Assembly (NCBI GenBank): GCA_016716665.1
Contig: JADJVH010000004.1
Span: 124,001 to 188,000 of the forward strand
Direction of reading: 5' to 3'
DNA length: 64,000 nt
Origin: Candidatus Opimibacter iunctus
Lineage (GTDB): Bacteria > Bacteroidota > Bacteroidia > Chitinophagales > Saprospiraceae
Positions 35,401 through 44,670 of this stretch are shown here, piece by piece; positions within the stretch are counted from its first letter, which is position 1, and every line of letters starts with the position of its first letter. The position numbers were made by a program, and so were the translations under genes. Under the pieces are notes generated by a model, which ran no database searches, was not told the DNA's origin, and was given only the letters and a program-made list of their open reading frames with translations.

Positions 35401-35579
35401 CAGAGGGTAAAGGAACCATGACCCTTGTTACGCTTGAAGGTAAACGCCTTCAATCAAGGGCGATTGTTTCCGGATCAGGAACCTGGGATCTCTCAGGAGC
35501 CGGATTATCTAATGGAGTGTACATCGTACTTGTTGAAATCAATAAGCAAATAGTACCATTCAAACTGGTGGTTTTATAA
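32436..35579 (+). CDS. Large T9SS-secreted protein: thioredoxin domain, SprB repeats, PKD domain
   Basis: 1047 residues. Signal peptide (LLPLLLLIVLLIPSRSNAQ); then a thioredoxin-like domain of about 150 residues with the redox site EFSATWCGPCWNYM near residue 62; then repeated SprB-type units, for example SGGINPITYTWSNGSHS and VAPYTYDWSNGSHS, each about 75 residues; a PKD domain with WTWSFGDGNTSTDP near 600; more SprB repeats; and a type A T9SS sorting domain starting IVPNPSKGDV. It is exported to the surface by T9SS and is likely adhesive. A thioredoxin head on a SprB stalk suggests surface disulphide chemistry, or only a structural use of the fold. Confidence 0.88.
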   Translation: MKHLLPLLLLIVLLIPSRSNAQLPDGATAPDWTLTDIFGNTHHLYDLLDQGKMVVIEFSATWCGPCWNYMQTGALEQFWDEHGPNGDNQAQVFYIEADQNTTLDDLYGIGTNTQGNWVANIPFPIIDLQVGENTDNQYQITYYPTLYAVCSDKKCYELGQVPASEWEEFITSCSLTAEVANVEDAVCYGDGAITLDVSGGINPITYTWSNGSHSASLTNVGAGTYSVTVLEANGKNAILEDIVITGADNPISLAFSDIEDALCFESATGNVSIELEDGVAPYTYDWSNGSHSQNLSNVVAGTYTVNATDSHGCPFEETFQVSEPDELLATYETTPDYCDLGNGTAALQIEGGVGNYDLTASQGNVVGDLIIDLYAGSVIATVEDGNGCIWEESIDIEFVPEPDVYFSPDPTITCVQPIATVTGYVQSGTGSGDYEYEWSTTNGHIVGATNQSAVQVDQEGDYSLTVYDLFSGCQVANEVAVQSTQTPPPVAAGDDSPISCEDLEPELQGSGDPGYVINWTTTNGLILAGGNTYVPTVGAAGLYVIHVTNPANSCTNLDSVTVVNNISPASAEYQYQTSGLTMIGTDLSTGSNLSGWTWSFGDGNTSTDPNTVHTFASEGTYEVCLSVQNGCGTSNTCHQVQVISSGSTISVIADVQNVLCNSDSTGSIALQVNGGNGNYTYAWTGPDGSTYNTPAIDTLIAGLYTLVVSDDQGNLFIGDFTVTEPTPIILDGSTIVDNLCFGQANGSLGVNISGGVLPYSYSFNGGPLQAENVISNLPAGVVDCAITDANGCPFVAGPYTIQEPPALTPVPAVTGVRCFAETNGAISLVVNGGVAPYSYLWDFGAQTTPDISGLPAGVYTCAVTDHNGCLSQVPVVVTQPEALIGIPTQIVDASGTEQNNGSISIDVLGGTAPYVVTWNNGATGTSITGLIPGEYWYIITDANGCVGGNTSPVVVNGITSTTKVEWADYISIVPNPSKGDVVVSWNGLTEGKGTMTLVTLEGKRLQSRAIVSGSGTWDLSGAGLSNGVYIVLVEINKQIVPFKLVVL

Positions 35580-35600
35580 CCAGTAGAGGTTGCTAAAAGA

Positions 35601-35639
35601 AAAAGCCTGATGAGTGATCATCAGGCTTTTCTTTTTTTT
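35601..35639. terminator. Bidirectional Rho-independent terminator
   Basis: AAAAGCCTGATGA (35601-35613) pairs perfectly with TCATCAGGCTTTT (35618-35630) around a GTGA loop. A T-run (CTTTTTTTT) follows on plus, and TTTTCTTTTAG follows on minus. It ends both the large T9SS gene and the convergent histone-like gene. Confidence 0.92.
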
Positions 35640-35650
35640 ACCATTTGCAA

Positions 35651-36076
35651 TTAAGCTGCATTGGCATCAGCATTTTTACGAGGGCGGCCTCTGCGGCCAG
35701 CTCCTGTTTTACCTGCTGCTTTCTTAACTGCCTTTTTAGCAGACCCTGAAGGGCGACCGCGCTTACCGGCTTTCTTTGTTGCCTTCTTAACAACTACAAC
35801 CGCATCAGCTGATGCAACAGCTTTTTTGGTGCCTGGCTTACGACCGCGTTTAGCACCCGCTTTCTTAGCAACCGCTTTCTTAGCGCCTGCCTTAGGACCA
35901 CGCTTGGCACCAGCTTTTGGTCCACGCTTAGCTCCCTTTGAAGGAGCAGAAGGAGATGAGTTGCCTAATTTAGCTAAAACCCAATCAGCTACACGCTGAC
36001 GGGTCGCTGCATCCAGGCCGCTCAGCGCTTCGTGAACCGCTGCCATTGCCTTTAATTCCGGATCATTCATATTCAT
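35651..36076 (-). CDS. Histone H1-like, lysine/alanine-rich nucleoid protein
   Basis: 141 residues. The first 45 (MNMNDPELKAMAAVHEALSG to VADWVLAKLG) form a short acidic-amphipathic domain. The rest is a low-complexity basic tail made of KRGPKAGA-type repeats, three in a row, then AKRGRKPGTKK, AGKRGRPSGSAKK and a final RRGRPRKNAD. GRP motifs of this kind bind the AT-rich minor groove like AT hooks, and the tail resembles histone H1 and the Hc1/AlgP-type bacterial proteins. Probably a DNA-compacting or regulatory nucleoid protein. It has its own promoter region of 490 bases. Confidence 0.8.
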   Translation of the reverse strand: MNMNDPELKAMAAVHEALSGLDAATRQRVADWVLAKLGNSSPSAPSKGAKRGPKAGAKRGPKAGAKKAVAKKAGAKRGRKPGTKKAVASADAVVVVKKATKKAGKRGRPSGSAKKAVKKAAGKTGAGRRGRPRKNADANAA

Positions 36077-36569
36077 TCGTTTTTTTTAGTGTTAAAAATA
36101 AAGGCAATTAATTATTTATTGTCCGCTTTCCGACAATTAGCCATAATAGCCTTTTCATTATTTCGCAAAGTTACAATCATTAATCATACCAAAATAACGC
36201 TTGCAGATATTTAGTGGAGTATCCAAATCAATACGAACCAAAGGTGATTTCCATTATTCCGGCTAATTAATTAATTGCCCTTCATTAAGAAGTCATTACG
36301 GTTATTATTATTCAGCCTCATTATATAGAGTATACACACGCATTATAAAAAGGTCAATTCTTAAACACACTTTTGTCGCAGGATACAATTTGTCGTGATT
36401 CTATGACAATACTTTATTCACGAAGGTTAATGAAATCCTTTCCTGAGTGCAATGGGAACAATTTGGAAGGTGTAGAAGTTTTCCGAATAATATGATATTT
36501 CCAGGTAGCGCTTTATATATGGACAGTGATACCTGAACCAACGTACCATCTTTTTTATAAATTTGATCG
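36077..36569. promoter_or_regulatory. A+T-rich intergenic region between divergent genes
   Basis: 493 bases without a supported gene. On the minus strand TAACTTTG (36166-36173) matches the Bacteroidota -7 box, about 90 bases before the histone-like start, with TTTG 16 bases further upstream, a little short. GGCAATTAATTA (36103-36114) is repeated inverted as TAATTAATTGCC (36268-36279). The plus-strand promoter for the large T9SS gene should also lie here, but I cannot place it. Confidence 0.35.
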
Positions 36570-39500
36570 ATGAAAAATACGCTACTCCTGAAGCATCCTT
36601 CCGGGTCGGGAATTCTTTGCTTCCTTACTTTTGTATTCCTGCTTATATCCGGACAAATCCAGGTATCCGCCCAAAAGTACTTCACGGCTGAGACCAGTTA
36701 TGCTGTCAAACTCGGAACTACAAAGCCATTGTATGAATCAGCCAGCATTTTACCGACAGATGAAGGCAAATTGAAGGACCGAAAACTCAACAAGCCACGG
36801 ATCATACCCAACTTCGGTGGAAGGAGGCAATTGCTAACACACAATCCTGAAGCCCTTCCACATGGCCCTGATCCGCTCTGGAACCCTGAAGGTTCGAGGA
36901 TGGCTACCAACGATATATTTCCAATTGTCAATATTGAAGGCGCGGGCGAAAGTGTCTCCGGAGCTACTCCTCCCGATGTCAATGGAGAAATCGGCAGGGA
37001 CTTCTATGTGCAGATTGTCAATTCAACCCTTTTCAGGGTTTACGATAAAGCAGGCACACCAGTGAGCGGACTCATTTCGGCCAATTCTATATGGAGCCAG
37101 GTCCAGCAAACATCAGCTGGCGACCCGATCCTCCTTTACGATCAGGCTGCAGACAGATGGCTGCTTACTGAGTTCCCATCCAACAACCGGGTCCTGGTGG
37201 CCATCTCCCTGACCAGTGATCCAAGAGGCAGTTATGATGCTTATGCGTTTCAGACACCGAGGTTTCCGGATTTTCCAAAATATGGGATATGGGGGGATGC
37301 CTATTATCTGACTGACAATGAGAGTGGTAATTCAACACCTATATACGCCATCAACAGGGAGGATATTTTGGCAGGGTTAGAAACTGCCAGGATCCAACGG
37401 TTGACAACACCTAAAATAGGAGGTATCTCCTTTGAAGTAGGCCAGCCAGTTGACTGGGATGGAATGCTGGCACCACCTGCCGGAAGTCCTGGTCTGATGG
37501 TCAAGCTCAATGATGATGACTGGGGAACAACAGCCAATGATGAAATTCTTTTGCATAAGGTTACTGTTGATTGGGATAATTCATCTTTATCTAACATTGA
37601 GGTGATAGGTATACCGACTGCACCTTTCGATACCGATGGATGCCAGCTTGAAAATACAGGAGGCTTCTCATGTATACCTCAACCTAATGGCCAGGGCATT
37701 GATGGTGCAGAATGGATTATTTGTAACAAAGCACAGTATCGCAACTTTGGAAGTTATGAGGCCTTTGTGATGGCCTTTATGGCGGATGTAACAGGAGATG
37801 ATGTCGCTGGTATACGATGGATTGAAATGAGAAAAACATCCACTGAAGACTGGCATATTTACCAGGAAGGTACTGTTGGATCTGATGACGGTATTCATAG
37901 ATTCATGCCCTCTATAGGCCTGGATGGCCAGGGAAATATCGGGCTTGGATATGCTGTTTCGGGGCCTGATAAATTTCCATCCCTGAGATATACCGGCCGT
38001 TATGCAAGTGACCCGTTGGGCACCATGACGTTTACCGAATATGAATTTGCCACTGGTGCAGGCAGCCAGGGTTTTGACAGGTTTGGAGATTATTTTGCAC
38101 TGGGAGTTGATCCGGCAGATGAAGCGACTTTTTGGTTTACCGGTGAGTATCTGCCAAACAACAATGAGTGGGCAACTCGAATTGTTGCCTTCCGGGCAAG
38201 CAGGGATACCATAGATGTATTTCCGCTCAGTCTTTTTCACCTCAAAATAACGCCACCCTGGGAGACCAGAGTGTGAGCTTCAATGTTTTTAACCGGGGGT
38301 TGACTACCATCTTTGATTTTCCATTAGGGTATCAATTCAATGGGGGAGCATGGGTCACTGAAACAGCAGACATCGACAGCCTTCCTATTGATCAGGAATT
38401 GACCTACACCTTTAATACGTTACTCAATATACCTGCTGCAGGAACATTTCCCATACGCATAGCAACCTTCCTTGATAATGATGGAAATAACCAGAACGAT
38501 ACCCTCACCTTTATGGTGACAAAGTATGGTCAACGGGATATTGCCCTTGAATATATCGTGGCAGGTGAAAACAATGTTGTATGCGCTGATGAGACAACGG
38601 TTTCAATTTTGTTGATTAACACCGGACTTGATACCGTAAAGCATGCTGTCTTTGTTTTATCCCAATCGGCACAACCAGTGGATACAATATCCTGGACAGG
38701 CGCCCTGGCTTTTGGAGAAGAAACTACGGTCAATTTTACTACTGCACTGAATGATGGTGCAAATGTATTTGAGCTCAAGGCCGATACCTTAAACTATGTC
38801 TTTCAGGATGATGTGCCTGCCAATAGTGAAATCGAATGGAACATCGAAGCACAACCAGAAGGCCAACCAGTATTCCTCAATTTCACTACTGATAATTTCC
38901 CACAGGAATCCACATGGAAATTGTTTGATGATACAAATACAGTTATTGCAACAGGTGGTCCATTTGGCGCTTCACAAAACACGTACATGACAGAATTCTG
39001 CCTGGATCCGGAAGAATGCTTCACATTTACCGTGTACGATGCTTTTGGAGATGGCATGTCTGCACAAGGTGTGCAGGGTGATTATGAGATATTTAATCAG
39101 TACGGCGAATTGATCGCTGACCTGGCTAAACCAAATTTCGGAAGCCAGTCCTCCAGTCATTTTTGTCTTACGGCACAATGCCTCATGAGCCTCCAGGTTG
39201 GTGTTGAACACGAGTCATCTCCTGGTGCTTCTGATGCTATAGCACTTGGTGAAACCAGCAACAGTCTGGGTACAGTTACCTACAGCATAAATGGTGGTAA
39301 TACCTTCCAGGCAAGCAGTTCATTTATCGGCCTCGATCCGGGGCAATACACGATGATCGCAAAAGATGGCGCAGGATGTCTGGATACCGTTGGCTTTGAA
39401 ATCCTTTCATGTAACCTTCAGACACTCATTACTACTGTTCCTGCAGTTGGTGGTGACATAGGGGAAATTCATATTGTTGTATCCGGAGGTATTGGACCGG

Positions 39501-39916
39501 TAGCCTATAGTCTTCAGGAAGGACCCTTTGGATCAGACTCTTCATTTGTCAACCTTGAACCCGGCGATTACATTGTCACAGTGAGAGATAGTGTAGGCTG
39601 CGAAACCATAGACACCGTCACCGTGTCCACTTCAGTGAGCACCTCTTTCCTCAACAGTGATTATTTCATCCGCATATCGCCCAATCCGGGCAAAGGTCTC
39701 TACCAGGTTGAAGCCTCATTTGACAGCAAGCATATTTTTATTCCTTACACCTTGTTCAATGCTAACGGACAACCACTTTATGATGGTAGCATTGTACGAT
39801 ATAATGATTCCTATAAAGGTGAAATTTCTATCAGGGCTTATCCTCCGGGTGTCTATTACGCAGCATTCCGCCTGGATGGTAAAATAGCCATCAGCCGGAT
39901 CATCAAACTGGAATAA
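36570..39916 (+). pseudogene. Large T9SS-secreted protein, frameshifted
   Basis: From ATG 36570 the product has a signal peptide (FVFLLISGQIQVSA), a segment GESVSGATPPDVNGEIGRDFYVQIVN found in many Bacteroidota secreted proteins, and a propeller-like domain to about residue 550. The frame ends at 38276, but the other frame continues from about 38225 as SPQNNATLGDQSVSFNVFN, with beta-sandwich domains, a SprB-like unit (VSGGIGPVAYSLQEGPFG) and a T9SS type A domain (RISPNPGKGLYQVE) to 39916. One missing base near 38225 explains this; repaired, the protein has about 1115 residues. Function unknown, probably cell-surface. Confidence 0.8.
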
Positions 39917-39922
39917 GCAATC

Positions 39923-40705
39923 ATGGCTAAAAGCAAATATTCCGGTGACCAGGAAATCAGGCACAAAATTGATGAATTGTTTTCCTACCGGAAATTGTCA
40001 GATCTGCTGAGGAAGAGTGGATTGGATAAAGATATTGCCTTCACCAGGCATCTGACGGATATCCAGTACCAGATATACCTGCTGGATGCCTACCTGGAAG
40101 GGGAGTGGGCCCTGGATCAGGAAAAGCTCAATGCATGCTGGGGAGCCATCAAGGGCGCACTGGGCAGCCTTGGGTATAGTCCTGATCAGGTCATGAAGTT
40201 GCTGCATGAAATCAGGGACTATGAACGAATAGAAAGGAACTGCAGGAAAGGAAAGTGGCCAACAAAAGTGTCCTTTAAAAAATTTTACACGACCAAATCA
40301 TGCGATGTAAGGTTGATCCGTCACCTCATCTATGATGCCAGGCCTGAGTTGAATAAAACCTGGAAAGAAAATGCCTGGGTATATTATGATCGCATCACGG
40401 AGATCAATGATGATATCGCAGATGTGCGGGAAGATCTGCTTACTTACAATGGCAACAGATTCCTGATCTCATGTTTGCGAAAAGGGAACCTAAAGACAAC
40501 GACTAAGTACAGGGCCTATCTGGAAAAGGTTTCACTAAAAGCAAAGAAGTATTTCAGCGATCATGCTAAAGAAGGAGAAAACGGGCAATTGGCTTCATGG
40601 ACAATTGCCCGTTCAAAGGAAACACTTGAACTTCTTGAAATGACTTCTGCAGATGATGACCTATCGCTATTTGCGACCTCACTTATCCTCGGGAAAATGA
40701 AGTGA
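39923..40705 (+). CDS. Hypothetical protein resembling class I isoprenoid enzymes
   Basis: 260 residues, mostly helical, no signal peptide. EINDDIADVREDLLTYNGNRFLI near residues 162-184 looks like the second Mg-binding region of class I terpenoid enzymes (NDxx(S/A)xxxE, or the DxxxD of squalene/phytoene synthases). LIYDARPELN near 136 could stand for the first Asp-rich motif but is not canonical. A diphosphate-dependent prenyl or terpene activity is therefore only a suggestion from motifs. Starts 6 bases after the T9SS gene; converges on the beta-barrel gene. Confidence 0.5.
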   Translation: MAKSKYSGDQEIRHKIDELFSYRKLSDLLRKSGLDKDIAFTRHLTDIQYQIYLLDAYLEGEWALDQEKLNACWGAIKGALGSLGYSPDQVMKLLHEIRDYERIERNCRKGKWPTKVSFKKFYTTKSCDVRLIRHLIYDARPELNKTWKENAWVYYDRITEINDDIADVREDLLTYNGNRFLISCLRKGNLKTTTKYRAYLEKVSLKAKKYFSDHAKEGENGQLASWTIARSKETLELLEMTSADDDLSLFATSLILGKMK

Positions 40706-40735
40706 TTATTTCCAGGGAATAATTGAAAGGATATT

Positions 40736-41395
40736 CTAGAACATTGCAGAGAACATGCCTACAAAACGGCTTGATCTTCCTGATAAAGAAAGATTATCTC
40801 CATTGACGGCCATGTGATCTGCATAATTGTTGAAGTCCATCTGGTAATTCAGCCCGATTCGGAAATTTGCCACTTTTGCAGCCAGGCCGGATTGCCATCC
40901 GAACCTTACAGGGTTTAATTTCTCTGAATACCCACTGATATTCTCAAGATCCGACTTGTGGGAAACCACGAATTGAGGGAGAAACCCACTGGTCACTTCC
41001 ATGACGCCCAGATCAACACCAATGGAAACCGGCACATTGATCATGTGCATAGTTTCATTGTATGCTATAGTCTCTTCAGAGCGCACAAAATCAGGATATG
41101 TATATTCGACATTATATACATACTCGCGCTTGTTGTATTGTGCTTCGCCCGTAAAGAAGAATGGTTTCACATCATATCTGGTGCCTGCACCTATGAAATA
41201 GGATGCTTTGACCTGAGCCAGATTAAAGGTGAATTCATCTCTCGGGGTAGCCTGATTGACAAAGATGTAATGTCCGTTGGGAGATTGCTGGGGTGATATC
41301 CCTGCTGAATAGACCATGGAAAACTGTGCATGGGAATCAGCGATACATAAGAACAAACCAATAGCTATGGTTAAGAAAACTGGAACCTTTCTCAT
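40736..41395 (-). CDS. Outer membrane beta-barrel protein
   Basis: 219 residues from ATG 41395 (MRKVPVFLTIAIGLFLCIAD, cleavage near SHAQ). After the signal peptide come alternating hydrophobic and polar strands with aromatic girdle residues (ATRYDVKPFFFTGEAQYNKR, YEYTYPDF) and a terminal aromatic residue (SAMF), the pattern of an 8- to 10-stranded PorT/OmpW-like barrel. Possibly a porin-like or T9SS-accessory protein; no family-specific motif is visible. The longer reading from 41521 is not preferred because it hides the signal peptide. Confidence 0.72.
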   Translation of the reverse strand: MRKVPVFLTIAIGLFLCIADSHAQFSMVYSAGISPQQSPNGHYIFVNQATPRDEFTFNLAQVKASYFIGAGTRYDVKPFFFTGEAQYNKREYVYNVEYTYPDFVRSEETIAYNETMHMINVPVSIGVDLGVMEVTSGFLPQFVVSHKSDLENISGYSEKLNPVRFGWQSGLAAKVANFRIGLNYQMDFNNYADHMAVNGDNLSLSGRSSRFVGMFSAMF

Positions 41396-41772
41396 TGTGT
41401 TTTGACAATTTGATAAAGTAGATTTCACTCCATATGCCATAATAACGCCAGAATTGCCTTTTAGTGTCTTGAGACTGGAGAATATGTTGATTTTTAGTGA
41501 TGCTTTACCTCCTGACATCAAGCATTTTGAAAAATATAATTTGTTTTATTTCGCATTTTCATGATTAATTATCAGGGTAGTGGTCGATTTGACGAATTAT
41601 CAGATGCTGTTCAGCTATAGTGCCAAAAGAAAAAAAAGCAAACATTTTTTCAAAAAATAATTCAGATTTTCCATCGCTACCGGTTCGGGGAAGGTCTTCA
41701 TGGACTAAAATCACGGCGAGGTAATTCAGAATCGTAACTTTACACCCGGTTCGCCCGGGATAAACTTTGACA
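41396..41772. other. Intergenic region between divergent beta-barrel and engB genes
   Basis: 377 bases, no gene supported. Near the engB side TAACTTTA (around 41736) is a one-mismatch -7 box, and CCCGGTTCGCCCGGG (41746-41760) has short inverted arms. I see nothing else of note. Confidence 0.3.
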
Positions 41773-42396
41773 ATGGACGTTGCTACTTTAGATGTACAGT
41801 ATATAGGAAGCTACACTGATGTGAAGCAATGTCCTGCTTTGCCATCGCCTGAATATTGCTTTATAGGACGTTCCAATGTGGGCAAATCATCTATTATCAA
41901 CTATATCACCGGCAACAGGGAGATAGCGCGAACGTCAAAAAAGCCGGGGAAAACACAAGCGATAAACCTGTTTAAGGTGGTGGCCAGCCCTGAATGGCTA
42001 ATAGCGGATCTTCCCGGGTATGGCTTTGCACAGGTGTCCAAATCCAGGAGGGGTATGTGGTCCAAACTCATTGACCGGTATATCCTGAACCGGGAAAACC
42101 TGGTTTGCACATTTTTGCTTCTTGATATTCGTCATCCTAGGCAGGAAAATGACCGGGAGTTTATGAACCAACTGGGGCAGCATAGTATCCCATTTTGCAT
42201 ATTATTTACCAAATCGGATAAATTAAAGCCTGCTGAACTGGAAACCGCGCTGGAAACCTACAAGCAAGAAATCCTCAAGGAATGGGAGACCTTGCCTCCA
42301 TGTATAGTGACCAGCAGCTTAAAGGAACTGGGCAGGCCTGAAATCCTGGAATTTATCCATAAAACGAATGCTATTTTTGTAGCGCAAGTCCAATAA
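41773..42396 (+). CDS. engB: Ribosome biogenesis GTPase YihA/YsxC
   Basis: Small TRAFAC GTPase of 207 residues needed for large-subunit assembly. G1 is GRSNVGKSSIIN near residue 34, the switch region is ARTSKKPGKTQAINLF, G3 is DLPGYGFAQV, G4 is TKSDKLKP near 150, and G5 is TSSLKELG. ATG 41773 is preferred to a TTG two codons upstream. The acyltransferase starts 6 bases after the stop, so the two are probably co-transcribed. Confidence 0.94.
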   Translation: MDVATLDVQYIGSYTDVKQCPALPSPEYCFIGRSNVGKSSIINYITGNREIARTSKKPGKTQAINLFKVVASPEWLIADLPGYGFAQVSKSRRGMWSKLIDRYILNRENLVCTFLLLDIRHPRQENDREFMNQLGQHSIPFCILFTKSDKLKPAELETALETYKQEILKEWETLPPCIVTSSLKELGRPEILEFIHKTNAIFVAQVQ

Positions 42397-42402
42397 ACAC
42401 AA

Positions 42403-44115
42403 ATGAAGATATACCCGCAGCTCATCCCTGATATCAAGGACTGGCCTATCAACAAACTGTATGAAGACAGGGAAGGACTGATCGAAACTGTCGACACCCA
42501 AACTGTTGACTATATACTTGAAAAACATGGTGACAGGATAGGAGACCTGATATCACGTGTATGTTACCTGGAGCTGATCCGCCTCAAGGAAAATCCGTGG
42601 AAAGTGGATCCTCCGAATGAAGAGCAGTTCTGGAAGAAAATACGTATTGAGATCACCGCAAATGAAAAGCTTAAGCCGGAAGTCAAGCTGCAGAACAATA
42701 CGGAGATATTACGACGGATCATTCACAGATATACTACAGAGATTGCAGGCAATTTCAAGGAGAGCACCTTCCTCTTTGCCCGCAAGTTCTTAACGCTATT
42801 CTTTAAAAGATTGCTGAATGCTGCTGCCGGTAAGAGTCATCGCAGGTTGTGGAGTACGCGGCTCGAGCTCTATGAGCGGATAAAGATACATGGGGATATC
42901 GATCACGTTCGCAACATGTTCCAACACGGGACAGTTGTCATCCTCCCGACCCATTTGTCTAACCTGGATAGCATCCTGATCGGGTACGCCCTTGACTCCG
43001 TTGTAGGCTTGCCTGCCTTTGCTTATGGAGCAGGACTCAACCTGTATGAGTCTGAAATCTTTGCGTTTTATATGACAAGACTTGGGGCATACCGGGTTGA
43101 CAGGAGAAAGAAAAACCCCATCTACCTTGATTCCCTTAAGATCATGTCACAGGTGATGCTGGAGCGGGGAACCAATAGTCTGTTTTTTCCGGGAGGCACA
43201 AGGTCAAGATCTGGAGAGATTGAAAGGGAATTGAAGTATGGTTTGCTCAATTCATTACTTTCTGCACAGCGGTCGATATACCAGCACGGTGGAGATCAGA
43301 AGATCATTGTCGTACCGTTAATCCTCGGATATCACTGTACACTTGAAGCCCAGGGCCTGATATCCGGTTACCTCAAATCTACCGGAGAGGAAAAATATGT
43401 CAGTTCGGCCAGGAAGGGATTTAAAGTCAGGAATATTCTCTCGTTTGCCTGGAAATTTTTCTCCCAGTCCAGTGAGATACATCTTTCCTTTGGTGAGCCT
43501 ATGGATGTACTTGGATACCGGCTTGATGCCAATGCGGTCAGTATAGATGATCGCCAACAACAGGTCGATATCAAGGAGTTCTTTTCACTGCATGGCAAGA
43601 TAGAAGCCAACCGCCAGCGTGAGGCTGTCTATACGCGTAAACTTGCAGAAAAGGTGGTAGAGAACTATGAGCGGTACTATGTTGTACTGACCAGTCACCT
43701 GGTCGCTTTTACTGCATTTGAAATCCTGCGCAAAATGCATCCCTCCATGGATCTGTACGCATTGTTGCGCTTGCCGGTAGATATGCTTTCTATACCCTTG
43801 CCGGTCTTCAGGAAGTCCTTTAACACCATTCTGGAGGTGCTCAGGAAAATGGAGGCTGAACAGAAGATCAAAATGCAATCAGAGTTGCATACCCTCGAAC
43901 CAGATGAAATGATCAGGCACGGTATCAAATACCTGGGATCCTTCCATGCGGTTTGGCCTTTGAAGTTTGGTCAACATGACGACATCGTGGCTAAAAACCC
44001 GATGTTGGTCTTTTATTATCACAACAGGATGTCTGGTTTCCATATTGAGGATAAGATCAGCTGGGATATGGAGGGTATTCATGCTGCACACGACCGGATA
44101 CAGGAATCTGCATAA
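42403..44115 (+). CDS. PlsB-like glycerol-3-phosphate/lysophosphatidate acyltransferase
   Basis: 570 residues, far longer than PlsC and close in plan to the catalytic half of PlsB. The acyltransferase core lies in the middle: block I THLSNLD (HxxxxD) near residue 185, block II in AYGAGLNLYE, block III FFPGGTRSRSGE near 265, where FPGGTRSR replaces FPEGTRSR, and block IV VVPLILGYH. About 200 residues flank it on either side and are not assigned. Likely membrane-associated, feeding phospholipid synthesis. It follows engB closely and precedes an exonuclease gene by 12 bases. Confidence 0.85.
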   Translation: MKIYPQLIPDIKDWPINKLYEDREGLIETVDTQTVDYILEKHGDRIGDLISRVCYLELIRLKENPWKVDPPNEEQFWKKIRIEITANEKLKPEVKLQNNTEILRRIIHRYTTEIAGNFKESTFLFARKFLTLFFKRLLNAAAGKSHRRLWSTRLELYERIKIHGDIDHVRNMFQHGTVVILPTHLSNLDSILIGYALDSVVGLPAFAYGAGLNLYESEIFAFYMTRLGAYRVDRRKKNPIYLDSLKIMSQVMLERGTNSLFFPGGTRSRSGEIERELKYGLLNSLLSAQRSIYQHGGDQKIIVVPLILGYHCTLEAQGLISGYLKSTGEEKYVSSARKGFKVRNILSFAWKFFSQSSEIHLSFGEPMDVLGYRLDANAVSIDDRQQQVDIKEFFSLHGKIEANRQREAVYTRKLAEKVVENYERYYVVLTSHLVAFTAFEILRKMHPSMDLYALLRLPVDMLSIPLPVFRKSFNTILEVLRKMEAEQKIKMQSELHTLEPDEMIRHGIKYLGSFHAVWPLKFGQHDDIVAKNPMLVFYYHNRMSGFHIEDKISWDMEGIHAAHDRIQESA

Positions 44116-44127
44116 CCGGCCAGCTAC

Positions 44128-44670
44128 ATGAACTTTATCATTCTCGACCTTGAAGCTACCTGCTGGCAGGGAAATGCTATGGACAGGAAGCCTGAGATCA
44201 TTGAACTGGGCGCCTATCGTGTCAATGGCTACAGGGAGTGGGTGGATCACTTCCAGGCATTCATCAAACCTGTGCAACATCCAAGGCTTTCCACCTATTG
44301 CACAGACCTGACTGGAATCACACAAGACCAGGTGAGCAAGGCCAAAACCTTTGAACATGTATTTCCGCTTTTTGAAGACTGGTTTTACAATATCGAAGGT
44401 GCGCATCTGCTATGTACATGGGGCGCAAAGGATATGGAACTCATCTCCGATGAATGTGTCCGGCATGACCAGGACTTTGCTTTTCTCCCGGGATGTATAG
44501 ATCTCAAAGCCCAGTATGCTATGATGCATCGATTGCCTAAGGAAGTCGGACTGATCAAAGCCCTGGAATACACAGAAATCGAATTTGAAGGCGCTCATCA
44601 CAGGGCCATTGATGATGCCTACAATACCACCAAGCTATTCCTTCACTACCTGGATCGCTGGCAATTTTAG
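44128..44670 (+). CDS. KapD/ERI-1-like 3'-5' exonuclease
   Basis: 180-residue DEDDh exonuclease with little beyond the catalytic domain. Exo I FIILDLEATCWQG (DLE near residue 6) includes the ATCW typical of ERI-1/KapD-type enzymes, Exo II lies in LCTWGAKDMELI, and Exo III is HRAIDDAYNTTKLF (HxxxxD). These enzymes shorten RNA 3' ends or short DNA. The final gene of the engB-acyltransferase run; 247 bases of noncoding DNA follow. Confidence 0.88.
   Translation: MNFIILDLEATCWQGNAMDRKPEIIELGAYRVNGYREWVDHFQAFIKPVQHPRLSTYCTDLTGITQDQVSKAKTFEHVFPLFEDWFYNIEGAHLLCTWGAKDMELISDECVRHDQDFAFLPGCIDLKAQYAMMHRLPKEVGLIKALEYTEIEFEGAHHRAIDDAYNTTKLFLHYLDRWQF

Noticed and set aside
36401..36685. 94-codon minus-strand frame overlapping the start of the large T9SS gene
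   Set aside because: It is antisense to the signal peptide region of a supported gene and has no recognisable domain.
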